Shown here piece after piece: positions 7,816 through 17,183 of a DNA stretch of 64,000 nt. The notes below the pieces were generated by a model that ran no database searches, was not told where the DNA came from, and saw nothing but the letters and a program-made list of their open reading frames with translations. The stretch spans positions 424,467 to 488,466 of the forward strand of contig JAKOUW010000096.1 in the NCBI GenBank assembly GCA_029782365.1. Direction: 5' to 3'. Source of the stretch: Chloroflexota bacterium (GTDB lineage Bacteria > Chloroflexota > Anaerolineae > Anaerolineales > UBA4823). Position 1 is the first letter of the stretch. Each line of letters starts with the position of its first letter. The position numbers and the translations under genes were made by a program.

Positions 7816-9453
7816 ATGGATATAAAATCGCTTGAATGTCCTAAATGTGGCGCGCCGATTCAACTGCCGGATGGTGCTGGCGCAACCTACGCCTGCCCAT
7901 ATTGCAATAATATCATCGCTGTCCCGACCGAACTGCGGAGGCGAACCGGATTCGCAGATGATCCTTCCATCCAGGCAGCCCTTCGACCCGAAAATCTGAT
8001 GGAGGAAGTAGCCCGGTTTAAGGAAGTCAAAGCGCTGGCCATGGCTGGCAAGAAGATTGAAGCCATCAAACTGCTGCGCGAATTGACCGATATGGGCCTG
8101 GCAGAAGCCAAAACGGCAGTTGAAAATATTGAAGCGGGCCGGCCATTGGTTCTTAACGGCCAGGCGGGGTTCCAGGTTCAGGCTAGCGCCCAGGCGGCAG
8201 GCGATGTTGGATTAGAACAGGCAGTCCAAGAGCTTCTGCGGCGCAACCAAAAGATTGAGGCCATTAAGGTACTGCGAATGGCGCGCAACATCGGCCTCGC
8301 TGAAGCCAAGGCCGCGGTGGAAGCTGTCGAGCGCGGCATGCCCTTGTCGGAGGCATTGTCCGGTTTGCCATCCACAGCTTCCGCACCTGCTTACCAGCCT
8401 GCTGGCGTTTTTACACCGCCCCCTGCTGCGCATCCTTACCAGCCTGCTGGATTGGAAGGATCCAAACCCTCCGGCGGCATCGGCGCCTTGCTCGGACGCC
8501 TGGGCGGATGCCTTCTGATTATGATCATCCTGGTGGCGGCTGTCGGCGTTCCTATCGCCGCCATTGTCATGACAACCGATAACCCGATCAATGCTTTCAT
8601 CCAGAAAATCAACCCCTTTTCGGCCATCAGGCTGGTGGTTACCTCAGGCGGCGAAGGGTCTGGGCAAGGTTTTTTCGATGATCCGCGTGCTATCGCTGTA
8701 GACGGCAAGGGGTATGTTTACGTAGCAGACTATTCTGATGGCCGGGTCCAGCGCTTCGATAACCAGGGGAAATTTCAAAATGGCTGGTTAATCCCTCCGC
8801 CTGCCAACAGCAAAAATATATACATCAGCGGCATGGCGGCATCCAGCGAAGGCCAGGTGTATGTGATCGCCAGCGGTGCCATTCTGGTCTTTGATGGCGC
8901 CAGCGGACGCCAGACCGGACAGTTGTCCATCACGCCTCCAGGCGAAGACAGCCCAATCTACGCCGATGATATCGCAATGGCGCCTAACAATCACCTCGTT
9001 GTCATTTACGGCGGCGAGAATGTTGTCACCGTGGACCAAACGGGAGCTGTCTTACAGGCCATCCCGGCTGCGTTCAGTTCGATCACCAAAGATTCTGAGC
9101 TGGATGCCAAAGCAGCCGTGGATGCTACCGGTAATTTTTTCTTAATCGGTTCCTTCAATTATGCAGTGGTGCATTACAGCCCAGATGGTCGTTTTACCAA
9201 CCAGTTCGGCAGTGAAGGGAGTAAAGAAGGCCAGTTTCAATCTCCTCTGGCCATCACCGTTGACCCGTACGGCCGTTTGATCGTCAGCGACATGAATACA
9301 TTGAATATTTTCGAGCCCGATGGGCGGTTCGTCCAGCGCATCACCATTGATGGCGTGGCTTTTGGCCTGGCATTCGATTCGTCTGGCAGGTTATGGACGA
9401 CCAACAATCGGGGCAAGCTGATTGCCTATGAGTTGACACCGCCCCAAAAATAA
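7816..9453 (+). CDS. Zinc-ribbon, L7/L12-CTD-like repeat, NHL-propeller membrane protein
   Basis: An unusual chimera of 545 residues. Residues 8-31 form a zinc ribbon (CPKCG and CPYCN). Two repeats near 70-100 and 135-170 (KIEAIKLLRELTDMGLAEAK and KIEAIKVLRMARNIGLAEAK) resemble the C-terminal domain of ribosomal protein L7/L12. A Pro-rich linker and one strong membrane helix (about 235-258) follow. The rest (about 270-540) has NHL-type beta-propeller repeats such as DDPRAIAVDGKGYVYVADYSDGRVQRFD. The ribbon and L7/L12-like part should be cytoplasmic and the propeller extracytoplasmic. A TGGTAGAAT extended -10 lies at 7786-7794 and GAGGAAA precedes the ATG. It is followed after four bases by the DUF4091 gene. 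Function unknown. Confidence 0.75.
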   Translation: MDIKSLECPKCGAPIQLPDGAGATYACPYCNNIIAVPTELRRRTGFADDPSIQAALRPENLMEEVARFKEVKALAMAGKKIEAIKLLRELTDMGLAEAKTAVENIEAGRPLVLNGQAGFQVQASAQAAGDVGLEQAVQELLRRNQKIEAIKVLRMARNIGLAEAKAAVEAVERGMPLSEALSGLPSTASAPAYQPAGVFTPPPAAHPYQPAGLEGSKPSGGIGALLGRLGGCLLIMIILVAAVGVPIAAIVMTTDNPINAFIQKINPFSAIRLVVTSGGEGSGQGFFDDPRAIAVDGKGYVYVADYSDGRVQRFDNQGKFQNGWLIPPPANSKNIYISGMAASSEGQVYVIASGAILVFDGASGRQTGQLSITPPGEDSPIYADDIAMAPNNHLVVIYGGENVVTVDQTGAVLQAIPAAFSSITKDSELDAKAAVDATGNFFLIGSFNYAVVHYSPDGRFTNQFGSEGSKEGQFQSPLAITVDPYGRLIVSDMNTLNIFEPDGRFVQRITIDGVAFGLAFDSSGRLWTTNNRGKLIAYELTPPQK

Positions 9454-9457
9454 CCGC

Positions 9458-11866
9458 ATGCAAAAACACGCGCTGGTGAAGCTGAGTTCCATCCTGATTG
9501 CCAGCCTGGCTGTTTTCATCTTGCCTCTTGCCGGTTATGCTTTCCAACCTCACCCGGCGCGGGCCGCAAGCGACCTCGAAGATTACACTTACCGCTTGAG
9601 CGCGTCCACCGCCGCCTACCAGTTGTGGACCGCGCCTCCATCCGAGCGTGTCTTCACCGATTCCGCCATACCGAACAAAGCGGGCTCAGAAATTAAGGTG
9701 TACGCCGCAAGAAATGAATTCGAACCATTTCAGCTCATTGTCAATCCGTCTGCCTCAGGCAGCCTGAATGTTAGCATCGGTTCTTTTGGCGCCGGCATCG
9801 AAGTTGAAATATACCAGGTGAAGTATGTGAATATCAATCAGGCAACAGACAGCCTCGGTCGCCAGGGCCCATATCCAGATCCTCTTTGGCCAGTTGAAAA
9901 TGGCGCGGTTGTGCCAATCTCAGCGAATCAAAACACAGCCTTTTGGTTCAACATTCATGTTCCCTCGACAGCCGCCTCGCAAGATTACATCACCCAGGTG
10001 ATTCTTGGCGGCACCTCCGTTCCTATTCGCTTGCATGTGTTTAATTTTGCCATCCCTGCCCAGCTCCATGTTGATTCACAAATGAATTTCTCTTACCAGG
10101 CATTCCTGGCGAAATACAGTGTGCCGGGATACAACACAGACTATTGGAACTTTGTCGATCACATCAAGGAATTTTTCATCGATCACCGCCTGACGCCTAC
10201 AAGTATTTTGTGGCCTGGTGGGTTGACTGGGGGTGGTGGTTTCGCCGCGCCGTTTATCGACTACAACTGTTCGACGCACACTCTGATAGATAACGATGGG
10301 ATTTGGGGTTTTGTCGATCTCGCTCAACGTTATATCGATGGCACCGGGCTGCTCCAGGGTCAATTTTCCGCGCCTTTCAACGCTGGAACAGGTTTCCCTG
10401 CCTTCATGGCAGCCGGCTTTGCGAATAATGATCCATCGATCGATCAGCGACCGGCTACATTCTGTGGCTATGCTCGTTCGCCCTCCGACTGGTTGGCAAA
10501 TCCTGAATCACCGTACAACCAGGCCTGGTTTTCATATGTGACGGCACTCCAAAATGAGCTCGGCAGGCGTGGCTACCTGGAAAAATCGTACCATTACTTT
10601 GCTAATGAACCGCAAGACCTGGCTGACTACAATGCGGTCGCCTGGTATTCGCGTTACTCCCATCAGGCCGCACCGAATCTCAAGCTGATGGTCTCTGAAG
10701 AGCCGCGCCCAGAAATTTACGATCAGGCCGGCGCGCACGTCGATATCTGGCTGCCCGTCCTGCAAAACTATGATCCGCTTGTTTCGCACGACCGCGAAAT
10801 CAACCATGGCGAGTTGACCTGGATCTACTTTTTAGACAGCACCCGGCCTCCATATTTCAACCCGATCACGCTGGATCACCCCGGGATCGAAGCCCGGGAA
10901 ACCGGTTGGTTCCTCTGGAAATACCGCTTGAGAGGCCTGGCATATTATTCTCTGAACGATTGGTCAGCCAACCCGTGGATTGATCCCTGGAATTCCCGGC
11001 AAAATGGCGACACATTTATGCTCTATCCACCGTCTGAATCCAACCAGGCAATACCTTATGGTGCGAACAATTTGCGCTTGGTCCCTTCAATTCGCTTCGA
11101 ACTGCTGCGCGATGGTCTCGAAGATTATGAATACTTATACCAGCTTAACGGCGGTCGTCCAGTGGTAGGACAACCCAACATAGGGGATAACCAGGCGGAT
11201 AAGATAATCAGCGGTCTGACTGCTTACTCGCGCGATTCGGAATTTCTTTACAATCTGCGCCGCCTGATTGGTTTGAAGATCGGCGGCGAAATTCCATCAA
11301 TTCCAGATATTCACCCCGGGCCAGCTCATCCCCGGGCAATAGGGCTCCCCGGAAATTATTACATCAACTTCCAGGATCCTGCCGGTGAACCAACCGCCAA
11401 TCCCCTGGTGGTAAACGGCAAAACTTACCTCAAAATTGGCGCCAACGATTACAGCGCGCTCGAAGGCTACGGCTGGTTTGCACCGCCGGATGCCAATTGG
11501 ATGACCTCTTTTCTATCCAATGGACCCAATGTTCTCCAGCGCAGTGTGCTGTATTCAGATTGGGGGCGACCTGCCACCTGGGAATTCGATTTGCCCAACG
11601 GTGTTTATAATGTCACGCTCTCCGTTGGTTGGCAAGGTGGCGCATATTCTCACCAGAAAGCAGTTATTGAAGGCATTCCATTTATCAATGACGAAGCCAC
11701 TACCCCTGACGCGCCTTATTTGGTGCGCACTCGCCCGGTTGTCATCAACGATCATAAACTCACCCTCGAGATGGGTATTTTCGATGAATACACCATTCTG
11801 AATTATCTGGATATCGAAGCGTCTGCCCCAACGGGAAAAGTCTTCTTGCCTTTGTTGCACCATTAA
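9458..11866 (+). CDS. Secreted DUF4091 (GH123-like) protein with C-terminal malectin-like domain
   Basis: The 802-residue product has an N-terminal signal peptide (hydrophobic core about residues 11-28, Ala-rich cleavage region near ARAAS). The central region resembles DUF4091, which is related to glycoside hydrolase family 123, including the characteristic RFELLRDGLEDYEYLY block near 545-560 and a FANEPQD segment. The C-terminal ~170 residues begin YINFQDP and look like a malectin-type carbohydrate-binding fold. The last residues KVFLPLLHH resemble a short C-terminal tail seen on many Chloroflexota exported proteins. It probably acts on polysaccharide outside the cell and is co-transcribed with the NHL membrane protein. 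A terminator follows. Confidence 0.72.
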   Translation: MQKHALVKLSSILIASLAVFILPLAGYAFQPHPARAASDLEDYTYRLSASTAAYQLWTAPPSERVFTDSAIPNKAGSEIKVYAARNEFEPFQLIVNPSASGSLNVSIGSFGAGIEVEIYQVKYVNINQATDSLGRQGPYPDPLWPVENGAVVPISANQNTAFWFNIHVPSTAASQDYITQVILGGTSVPIRLHVFNFAIPAQLHVDSQMNFSYQAFLAKYSVPGYNTDYWNFVDHIKEFFIDHRLTPTSILWPGGLTGGGGFAAPFIDYNCSTHTLIDNDGIWGFVDLAQRYIDGTGLLQGQFSAPFNAGTGFPAFMAAGFANNDPSIDQRPATFCGYARSPSDWLANPESPYNQAWFSYVTALQNELGRRGYLEKSYHYFANEPQDLADYNAVAWYSRYSHQAAPNLKLMVSEEPRPEIYDQAGAHVDIWLPVLQNYDPLVSHDREINHGELTWIYFLDSTRPPYFNPITLDHPGIEARETGWFLWKYRLRGLAYYSLNDWSANPWIDPWNSRQNGDTFMLYPPSESNQAIPYGANNLRLVPSIRFELLRDGLEDYEYLYQLNGGRPVVGQPNIGDNQADKIISGLTAYSRDSEFLYNLRRLIGLKIGGEIPSIPDIHPGPAHPRAIGLPGNYYINFQDPAGEPTANPLVVNGKTYLKIGANDYSALEGYGWFAPPDANWMTSFLSNGPNVLQRSVLYSDWGRPATWEFDLPNGVYNVTLSVGWQGGAYSHQKAVIEGIPFINDEATTPDAPYLVRTRPVVINDHKLTLEMGIFDEYTILNYLDIEASAPTGKVFLPLLHH

Positions 11867-11914
11867 CTGAGTAATATCACACAGTCTCTTCAAGAGAAGT
11901 ATTTAGGCGATTTT

Positions 11915-11951
11915 CCCCAGGTATTTACCTGGATTTTATTATTTCCTGGGG
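11915..11951 (+). terminator. Terminator with two alternative stems, upstream of the chemoreceptor
   Basis: CCAGGT / ACCTGG (11917-11922, 11927-11932) forms a hairpin with an ATTT loop, followed by ATTTTATTATTT. A second, mutually exclusive pairing CCCCAGG / CCTGGGG (11915-11921 with 11945-11951) is also possible, again followed by GATTTTATTT. Confidence 0.55.
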
Positions 11952-11999
11952 ATTTTATTTGTATATTCCATCCGTACACATTCAGCTCCGGAGGAATAA

Positions 12000-14486
12000 A
12001 TGCCTTTTCTGTTTAATTTTGCCAATTGGAAGACCAAAACCAAAATTAGTGTTGCTGTTCTTTTCGCCGCACTCCTCTCAATTGCCAGCCTTTTAGTGTT
12101 TATCCTGTTGATTTCAATCAAACAGGCTTATGAAGACCACGGGGAAGAAATGCTGAATTATGGGCAGTTGGCTCTGAGCCAGGCTGACGCACGTATCACC
12201 GGTGATATCCAGGCCTTGCAGGCGCTGGCATTATCGCCGTCCCTGGTGATGGCGGTTGAGGATGCGAATAAGGCGTACGAAGGCCGCAGTCAATCTGAAC
12301 TGGATAATGAGATCGCTGCGCTCGACAAAGCCTGGAAGGATGGCGACCCCAGCATTGATAACCAGGTCGCCGCTATTTCATCCTCCACCGCCAGCGGTTT
12401 GCTGAAACAATTCGCCAAGACATTTCCTACCGAAGTGGAGGTGTTTGTCACCGATATTCAAGGTCTGAACGTCGGCATGACGGCTCGCACCGGCGATTAT
12501 CTACAGGCAGATGAAGGTTGGTGGAAATCCGCTTATGCCAATGGGTCAGGATCGACCTACATCAGTGAAGTTGCTTTCGATGACAGTACTGGTATCTGGG
12601 CAATTGATGTCGGTGTTCCGCTCAGGAACCAGAACAGCCAGGTGGTCGGAATCTTACGCGGCACGATCGATGTGTCGGTAGTGTTTCAATCATTTGCCGC
12701 CATTTCCTTCGGGCAAACTGGCTCTGCCGCGATCCTGGATCAAAGCGGAACTGTGCTGTTTACAAAAGTTGCTGATTTCAAAATGAAAAAAGCTCCTGAA
12801 AATTGGGTCACTCTGCTGGCCGCCAATAACCAGGGATGGCAAAGCAATCTTTCTGACCTTTCAGGTCAGCCGGCTGTGATATCTTACATGAGGATGACAG
12901 GCGGCCTTGGGAAATCCTTGGGCTGGACGCTGGTGATCTCCCAGCAGACAGCGGAGCTGAACCGCGCCATCTGGTCAGCCAATATGTCAGTTATTTGGAT
13001 AGCATTGGTCTTGATCCCGGTAATGCTCGCCCTGGCATTTTTCATTTCGAATTATATTTCCCATCCGATCAGCCAGGCGGCGATTATGATCCAACGCCTG
13101 GCGGATGGCGATATGCAGCATTATGTGGACAGCGGCGTGCAAGAAGGGTTGGCAAAGCGCCAGGACGAAAGTGGCCTATTATGGCGGTCAATTGAAGCCC
13201 TGCATGCCTATATGTCAGATCTATCAACCCAGGCTCAACGCATCGCATCAGGCGACCTGACCGTTGATGTGACCGCTCGCTGTAATCAGGATACCCTCAG
13301 CCTGGCTTTTGAAAATATGGTCAGCAACCTGCGCGCCCAGGTAAACCAGGTATCCGGCAGCGCTGCCCGTTTGGAACAGGAAACCGGGCAAATGAATACA
13401 GCCGCCCGCCAGGCCGGTTCAGCCTCATCCCAGATAGTGGATGTTATGCACAGGGTAGCTGCCGGTGTCCAGGAGCAAAGCGCATCGATTCAGCATACTT
13501 CAGCCTCGGTTGGTCAGATGATGCGTGCAATTGACGGCTTAGCCAAAGGCGCAACCGAACAGGCAAAAGCAGTCGCCACCGCCTCCCAAGTGACCAACGA
13601 AATGACCACCGGCATCCAACAGGTAGCTGGCAATGCTCAGGCTGTTTCGAAAGATTCAGCTTCGGCGGCCAAAGCTGCCCGATCGGGTGTTTCCATCGTT
13701 CAGCAAACCGTCAATGGCATGGATTCAATTAGAGCCAGGGTTGGCTTGTCTGCTCAAAAAGTTCAAGATATGGGCCTGCGATCCAAACAGATCGGTCTGA
13801 TTGTCGAGACAATAGAAGACATCGCCTCACAGACGAACCTGTTGGCTTTGAACGCAGCCATCGAAGCTGCCCGAGCGGGCGAGCACGGCAAAGGCTTTGC
13901 TGTCGTCGCCGATGAGGTGCGCAAGCTCGCCGAACGCGCCAGCAGCGCGACGAAGGAGATCAGCAACCTGGTTAAGGGCATACAAACCACCGTTACAGAG
14001 GCTGTGGAAGCCATGGCTGCTGGCGCGCGTGAAGTTGAAAACGGCGTGACCCTGGCAAACCAGGCTGGTTCAGCGTTGGTTGAAATCACCAGCACCGCAG
14101 AAGCGGTGCTGGCACAGGCCGAACAGGCCGCCTCAGCCTCAGAGCGGATGATGATCTCCTCCCGAAAGTTGGTGGAAGCCATGGATTCGGTCTCTGCTGT
14201 GGTTGAACAGAATACAGCCGCCACCGAACAGATGGCCGCTTCATCGACCGAGGTAACTCAGGCTGTCGAACACATTGCCCAGGTGTCAAGAGAAAACACG
14301 AATTCCATCCAGCAGGTGGCGGCTTCAGCGCAGGCGCTGTCCAGCCAGGTAAATGAAGTCTCCGGCGCATCTTCTGTGATGGCTAACCTTGCGCAGGATT
14401 TGCAGGTTGTGGTGGCGCAGTTTCATTTGGAGATCGATGACTCCCCGGTGGTGGAAAATCATAGGCGGGAATTTGCATTTTCCTGA
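12000..14486 (+). CDS. Methyl-accepting chemotaxis protein with Cache sensor
   Basis: Transmembrane chemoreceptor of 828 residues. One membrane helix lies near 15-38, an extracytoplasmic double-Cache type domain spans about 45-325 (the segment [16 protein letters not shown] is typical), a second helix lies near 333-355, then HAMP and a long methylated coiled coil. The signalling hairpin tip is fully conserved ([20 protein letters not shown], then [14 protein letters not shown], around residues 605-645), so it should bind CheA/CheW. No che genes lie in the window, so it must work with a complex encoded elsewhere. The start follows an excellent GGAGGAATAA ribosome binding site. A strong terminator follows. 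The ligand cannot be predicted. Confidence 0.93.
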   Translation: MPFLFNFANWKTKTKISVAVLFAALLSIASLLVFILLISIKQAYEDHGEEMLNYGQLALSQADARITGDIQALQALALSPSLVMAVEDANKAYEGRSQSELDNEIAALDKAWKDGDPSIDNQVAAISSSTASGLLKQFAKTFPTEVEVFVTDIQGLNVGMTARTGDYLQADEGWWKSAYANGSGSTYISEVAFDDSTGIWAIDVGVPLRNQNSQVVGILRGTIDVSVVFQSFAAISFGQTGSAAILDQSGTVLFTKVADFKMKKAPENWVTLLAANNQGWQSNLSDLSGQPAVISYMRMTGGLGKSLGWTLVISQQTAELNRAIWSANMSVIWIALVLIPVMLALAFFISNYISHPISQAAIMIQRLADGDMQHYVDSGVQEGLAKRQDESGLLWRSIEALHAYMSDLSTQAQRIASGDLTVDVTARCNQDTLSLAFENMVSNLRAQVNQVSGSAARLEQETGQMNTAARQAGSASSQIVDVMHRVAAGVQEQSASIQHTSASVGQMMRAIDGLAKGATEQAKAVATASQVTNEMTTGIQQVAGNAQAVSKDSASAAKAARSGVSIVQQTVNGMDSIRARVGLSAQKVQDMGLRSKQIGLIVETIEDIASQTNLLALNAAIEAARAGEHGKGFAVVADEVRKLAERASSATKEISNLVKGIQTTVTEAVEAMAAGAREVENGVTLANQAGSALVEITSTAEAVLAQAEQAASASERMMISSRKLVEAMDSVSAVVEQNTAATEQMAASSTEVTQAVEHIAQVSRENTNSIQQVAASAQALSSQVNEVSGASSVMANLAQDLQVVVAQFHLEIDDSPVVENHRREFAFS

Positions 14487-14521
14487 ATTTTCCGGGAACT
14501 TTTTCATATGATTGAACGTTG

Positions 14522-14554
14522 AAAAATTAGAGGCTGACAGCCTCTAATTTTTCA
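14522..14554 (+). terminator. Rho-independent terminator after the chemoreceptor
   Basis: A perfect 14-base-pair stem, AAAAATTAGAGGCT with AGCCTCTAATTTTT, surrounds a three-base GAC loop. The T-tract is part of the stem, so it may work in both directions. Confidence 0.85.
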
Positions 14555-14569
14555 TGCCAGGAGATTGAT

Positions 14570-15877
14570 ATGCATATCAAGAGAATATTGGTCGGGCTGT
14601 CGTTAATCGCCAGCCTGGTTTTAGGCGCTTGCGCCTCCACCACGCAAACCCCCCTCTCTACCTCCCAACCTCAGTCCAACCCTTTGGAAAACACGAATTG
14701 GCTGCTCACAGCACTCAATGATCAACCGGTGATGCCTGAGACTCAAGTCACGATCAATTTCACCGACCATCTTGTCAGCGGGACCGATGGATGCAATCGT
14801 TACAACAGCTCCTACACAGCGGATGATCTCCACTTAGCCATCGATAAGAATATCGCCTCTACAATGATGGCTTGCGCCGAACCGGTGATGCGCCAGGCAT
14901 CTGCTTTTACCAGCGCTCTTTCCCAGGCAGCAGTTTTCAAACTCAGTTCAGGTACCCTCACCTTATTCGATGCGCATCAAAAAACCCTGGCGGTGTTCAC
15001 CGTTCAAAGCCAGGCGCTCGCCGGAACAAGCTGGATTGTCACCGGATATAACAACGGCCGGCAGGCTGTCATCAGCGTTTTGGCTGGGGCACCGCTCACC
15101 CTCAATTTTGTAGCCGATGGCCGCCTGCATGGATCAGCGGGCTGCAACACGTATTCGGGTTCTTTCCAGACCTCCGGCGCCGACCTGACGCTCAGCGCCC
15201 TGGCCTCAACCATGATGGCCTGCTCTGACCCGGTGGGCATTATGGACCAGGAAAGCCAATTCTTACATGCCCTGCAGTCGGCCGTCTCTTACCATATTGA
15301 TGGCGACCAGTTGGAGCTTAGAGATCGCTCTGCAGCCTTGGCAGTCAGCCTGGTGCGCGCTAACGCCGTCCCATCCCCAACCGACAGCCCGCAGGTTTCT
15401 GCCACCCAGCAGGGAAATTCGCTGCCCGACGCATTTATTACAGCTATGCGCAATTCGCCATTTCCAATCGAAGGCGCCACGAATGGCATGGCCTCGCTGA
15501 TGAATGGTTCTTTCGAAGAAGAATCCGCCCCTGGTTCATCCATGAAATTCAAAGTCCAGCTTGGTAACATCCTGGCGGTTGGCGACCTGAATAACGACGG
15601 ACAATCAGATGCCGCAGTTAATCTCGTCGTTGAATCCGGCGGCAGCGGTACGTTCACTTATCTTGCAGTCGTGTTGAACCAAAACAACACACCTAAACCT
15701 GCTGCCTCCACATTCTTGGGGGACCGGATCCAGCTCGATTCCATAGAAATAAATTCCGGCACGCTGATTGTGAATTACCTTGACCGCGCGCCAGATCAAC
15801 CGATGAGCGCAAAACCCGTCGTGAAAGTGACTCGCTCCTTCGCTTATCAAGACGGCCGATTGGTAGAAATAAAATAA
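14570..15877 (+). CDS. Lipoprotein with two META domains
   Basis: A lipoprotein signal peptide ends in lipobox LGAC (Cys21). Two META (DUF306, HslJ-like) domains follow: about residues 42-145, starting LENTNWLLTALND, and about 150-260, starting LAGTSWIVTGYNN. Each has the conserved GCN(R/T)Y motif and a TMMAC segment, so they look like an internal duplication. The last ~150 residues (about 280-435) form a separate domain with GDLNNDGQSDAAV, which resembles a calcium-binding or FG-GAP-like loop. It probably sits on the outer face of the membrane. META proteins have been linked to heat-shock or secretion phenotypes in other bacteria, but no specific role can be given. An AGGAG site precedes the ATG. 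Confidence 0.85.
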   Translation: MHIKRILVGLSLIASLVLGACASTTQTPLSTSQPQSNPLENTNWLLTALNDQPVMPETQVTINFTDHLVSGTDGCNRYNSSYTADDLHLAIDKNIASTMMACAEPVMRQASAFTSALSQAAVFKLSSGTLTLFDAHQKTLAVFTVQSQALAGTSWIVTGYNNGRQAVISVLAGAPLTLNFVADGRLHGSAGCNTYSGSFQTSGADLTLSALASTMMACSDPVGIMDQESQFLHALQSAVSYHIDGDQLELRDRSAALAVSLVRANAVPSPTDSPQVSATQQGNSLPDAFITAMRNSPFPIEGATNGMASLMNGSFEEESAPGSSMKFKVQLGNILAVGDLNNDGQSDAAVNLVVESGGSGTFTYLAVVLNQNNTPKPAASTFLGDRIQLDSIEINSGTLIVNYLDRAPDQPMSAKPVVKVTRSFAYQDGRLVEIK

Positions 15878-15970
15878 AAATTCTGCTCGCTGACCACAAT
15901 TTTGGCTATTTCGAGAGCACAGCAAGGCTGCTTGCTATCATTTTAGCGGCTGCTGCATTGTTTATCGAAG

Positions 15971-16005
15971 TATAATCATCAGCGGCAGCCAATCTTCTCG
16001 AGGAG
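15971..16005 (+). promoter_or_regulatory. TATAAT -10 and AGGAG ribosome binding site
   Basis: TATAAT at 15971-15976 precedes an AGGAG at 16001-16005, which is placed correctly for the GTG start at 16015. No good -35 is visible. The SD is what supports a GTG start here. Confidence 0.5.
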
Positions 16006-16014
16006 TAAATTTCC

Positions 16015-16665
16015 GTGGCAGATTTTTCGATCACCCCCAAGACCCGTTTGAAACGCAAACCAGACCGTGGACATTATGACCGCGCCACTGTTTATCAAAT
16101 CATCGACCAGGCTCTGATTTGTCATGTGGGGTTTGTCGTCGGAACTCAACCATTTGTCATTCCAACCCTGCATGCTCGCCAGGGTGACCGCCTGCTGCTG
16201 CATGGCTCGCCCGGCAGCCGCCTCATCCAACACATCCAGGCCGGCCATCCGATCAGTGTCAGCATCGCCCTCCTGGATGGCTTTGTTTTGGCAAAAACAG
16301 TGTTAAATCATTCGATGAATTACCGCTCGGTGGTTTTGTTCGGCGCCGGCCAGGCTGTCACCGGATATGAAGAAAAACTGGCGGCTCTGGAATGTCTGAC
16401 CGAACACCTGGCGCCGGGCCGCTGGCAGCAAGCTCGCCAGCCGGATGGAAAAGATTTGAATTCTACCGCCGTTGTTGCAATGGACATAATCGAAGCGTCG
16501 GCCAAAATTCGGACGGGAGAACCAAAAGATGATCCAGATTTCCAAGGTCTGGATGTCTGGGCAGGCGTGGTGCCAATCATCACCAGCCTTGGTAAACCGG
16601 AGCCAGCCGCTTACTGCCTTCGATCCACCCCATTCCCAGATTTAATGAAGTACATCAGAGGCTGA
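16015..16665 (+). CDS. Pyridoxamine 5'-phosphate oxidase-like flavin-binding protein
   Basis: A 216-residue cytoplasmic split-barrel protein of the type annotated as pyridoxamine 5'-phosphate oxidase-related or NimA-like. Visible family features are the opening RGHYDRATVYQIIDQALICHVGFV, the strand pair PFVIPTLHARQGDRLLLHGS, and MNYRSVVLFGAG, which normally contacts the flavin phosphate. It begins with GTG after an AGGAG site. It is followed five bases later by a SnoaL-like gene, probably in one transcript. These proteins bind FMN, haem or F420; the ligand here is not certain, and true PdxH activity is unlikely because the PdxH substrate motifs are missing. Confidence 0.8.
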   Translation: MADFSITPKTRLKRKPDRGHYDRATVYQIIDQALICHVGFVVGTQPFVIPTLHARQGDRLLLHGSPGSRLIQHIQAGHPISVSIALLDGFVLAKTVLNHSMNYRSVVLFGAGQAVTGYEEKLAALECLTEHLAPGRWQQARQPDGKDLNSTAVVAMDIIEASAKIRTGEPKDDPDFQGLDVWAGVVPIITSLGKPEPAAYCLRSTPFPDLMKYIRG

Positions 16666-16670
16666 TCGGC

Positions 16671-17072
16671 ATGACAGAAATTATACGCAGCGCGGATTGC
16701 GGCAATTCACCCAAGAATCTCTTTCTCGAACAGTTGGCTATCGCCTTTGCCCACCGGGATGTCGAATACTTATTGGCGTGTGTCACCGATGATATTCAAT
16801 GGACAAGGGCGGGCAATGATCAAATATCCGGAAAATCCGCTTTTGCAGCCGCTTTAGAGCATCTCAAATTTGACCCCATCACCCACCTGGTAATAACCCA
16901 TGTACTGACGCACGGCAAAGCCGGAGCGGTCAATGGGACTGCGGTCCACTCTGATGGTGCTCTCTTCGACTTTTGTGACATAGTAGAATTTGCCAGTGTC
17001 AAAGGTGAGAAGGTTCGCTCGATTTTTTCTTATGCCATCGAGCGAGTCGATCAGGTTTATTCCAGGTTCTGA
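16671..17072 (+). CDS. SnoaL / NTF2-like domain protein
   Basis: A 133-residue protein with the alpha+beta cone pattern of the NTF2-like/SnoaL superfamily: an N-terminal helix (FLEQLAIAFAHRDVEYLLACVTDDIQW), the GNDQISGKSAFAAAL segment, and C-terminal strands ending in a family-typical FCDIVEF block. The superfamily includes small isomerases, polyketide cyclases and stress proteins, so no reaction is assigned. It starts five bases after the flavin-binding protein stop codon and is probably co-transcribed with it. Confidence 0.65.
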   Translation: MTEIIRSADCGNSPKNLFLEQLAIAFAHRDVEYLLACVTDDIQWTRAGNDQISGKSAFAAALEHLKFDPITHLVITHVLTHGKAGAVNGTAVHSDGALFDFCDIVEFASVKGEKVRSIFSYAIERVDQVYSRF

Positions 17073-17080
17073 GAATCGGC

Positions 17081-17098
17081 AATCACTTGCAGGTGATT
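17081..17098. terminator. Weak hairpin between convergent genes
   Basis: AATCAC / GTGATT with a six-base loop lies in the ~110 bases between two convergent genes. There is no proper T-tract, so terminator function is only possible. Confidence 0.25.
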
Positions 17099-17183
17099 TG
17101 AAATCTTATTGAGTGTGCGATAAGCTTCAACTTTTTTGCCAAACGTCATTCTTGGTCAATTGGGACCGCGCATTTTATCCAAA

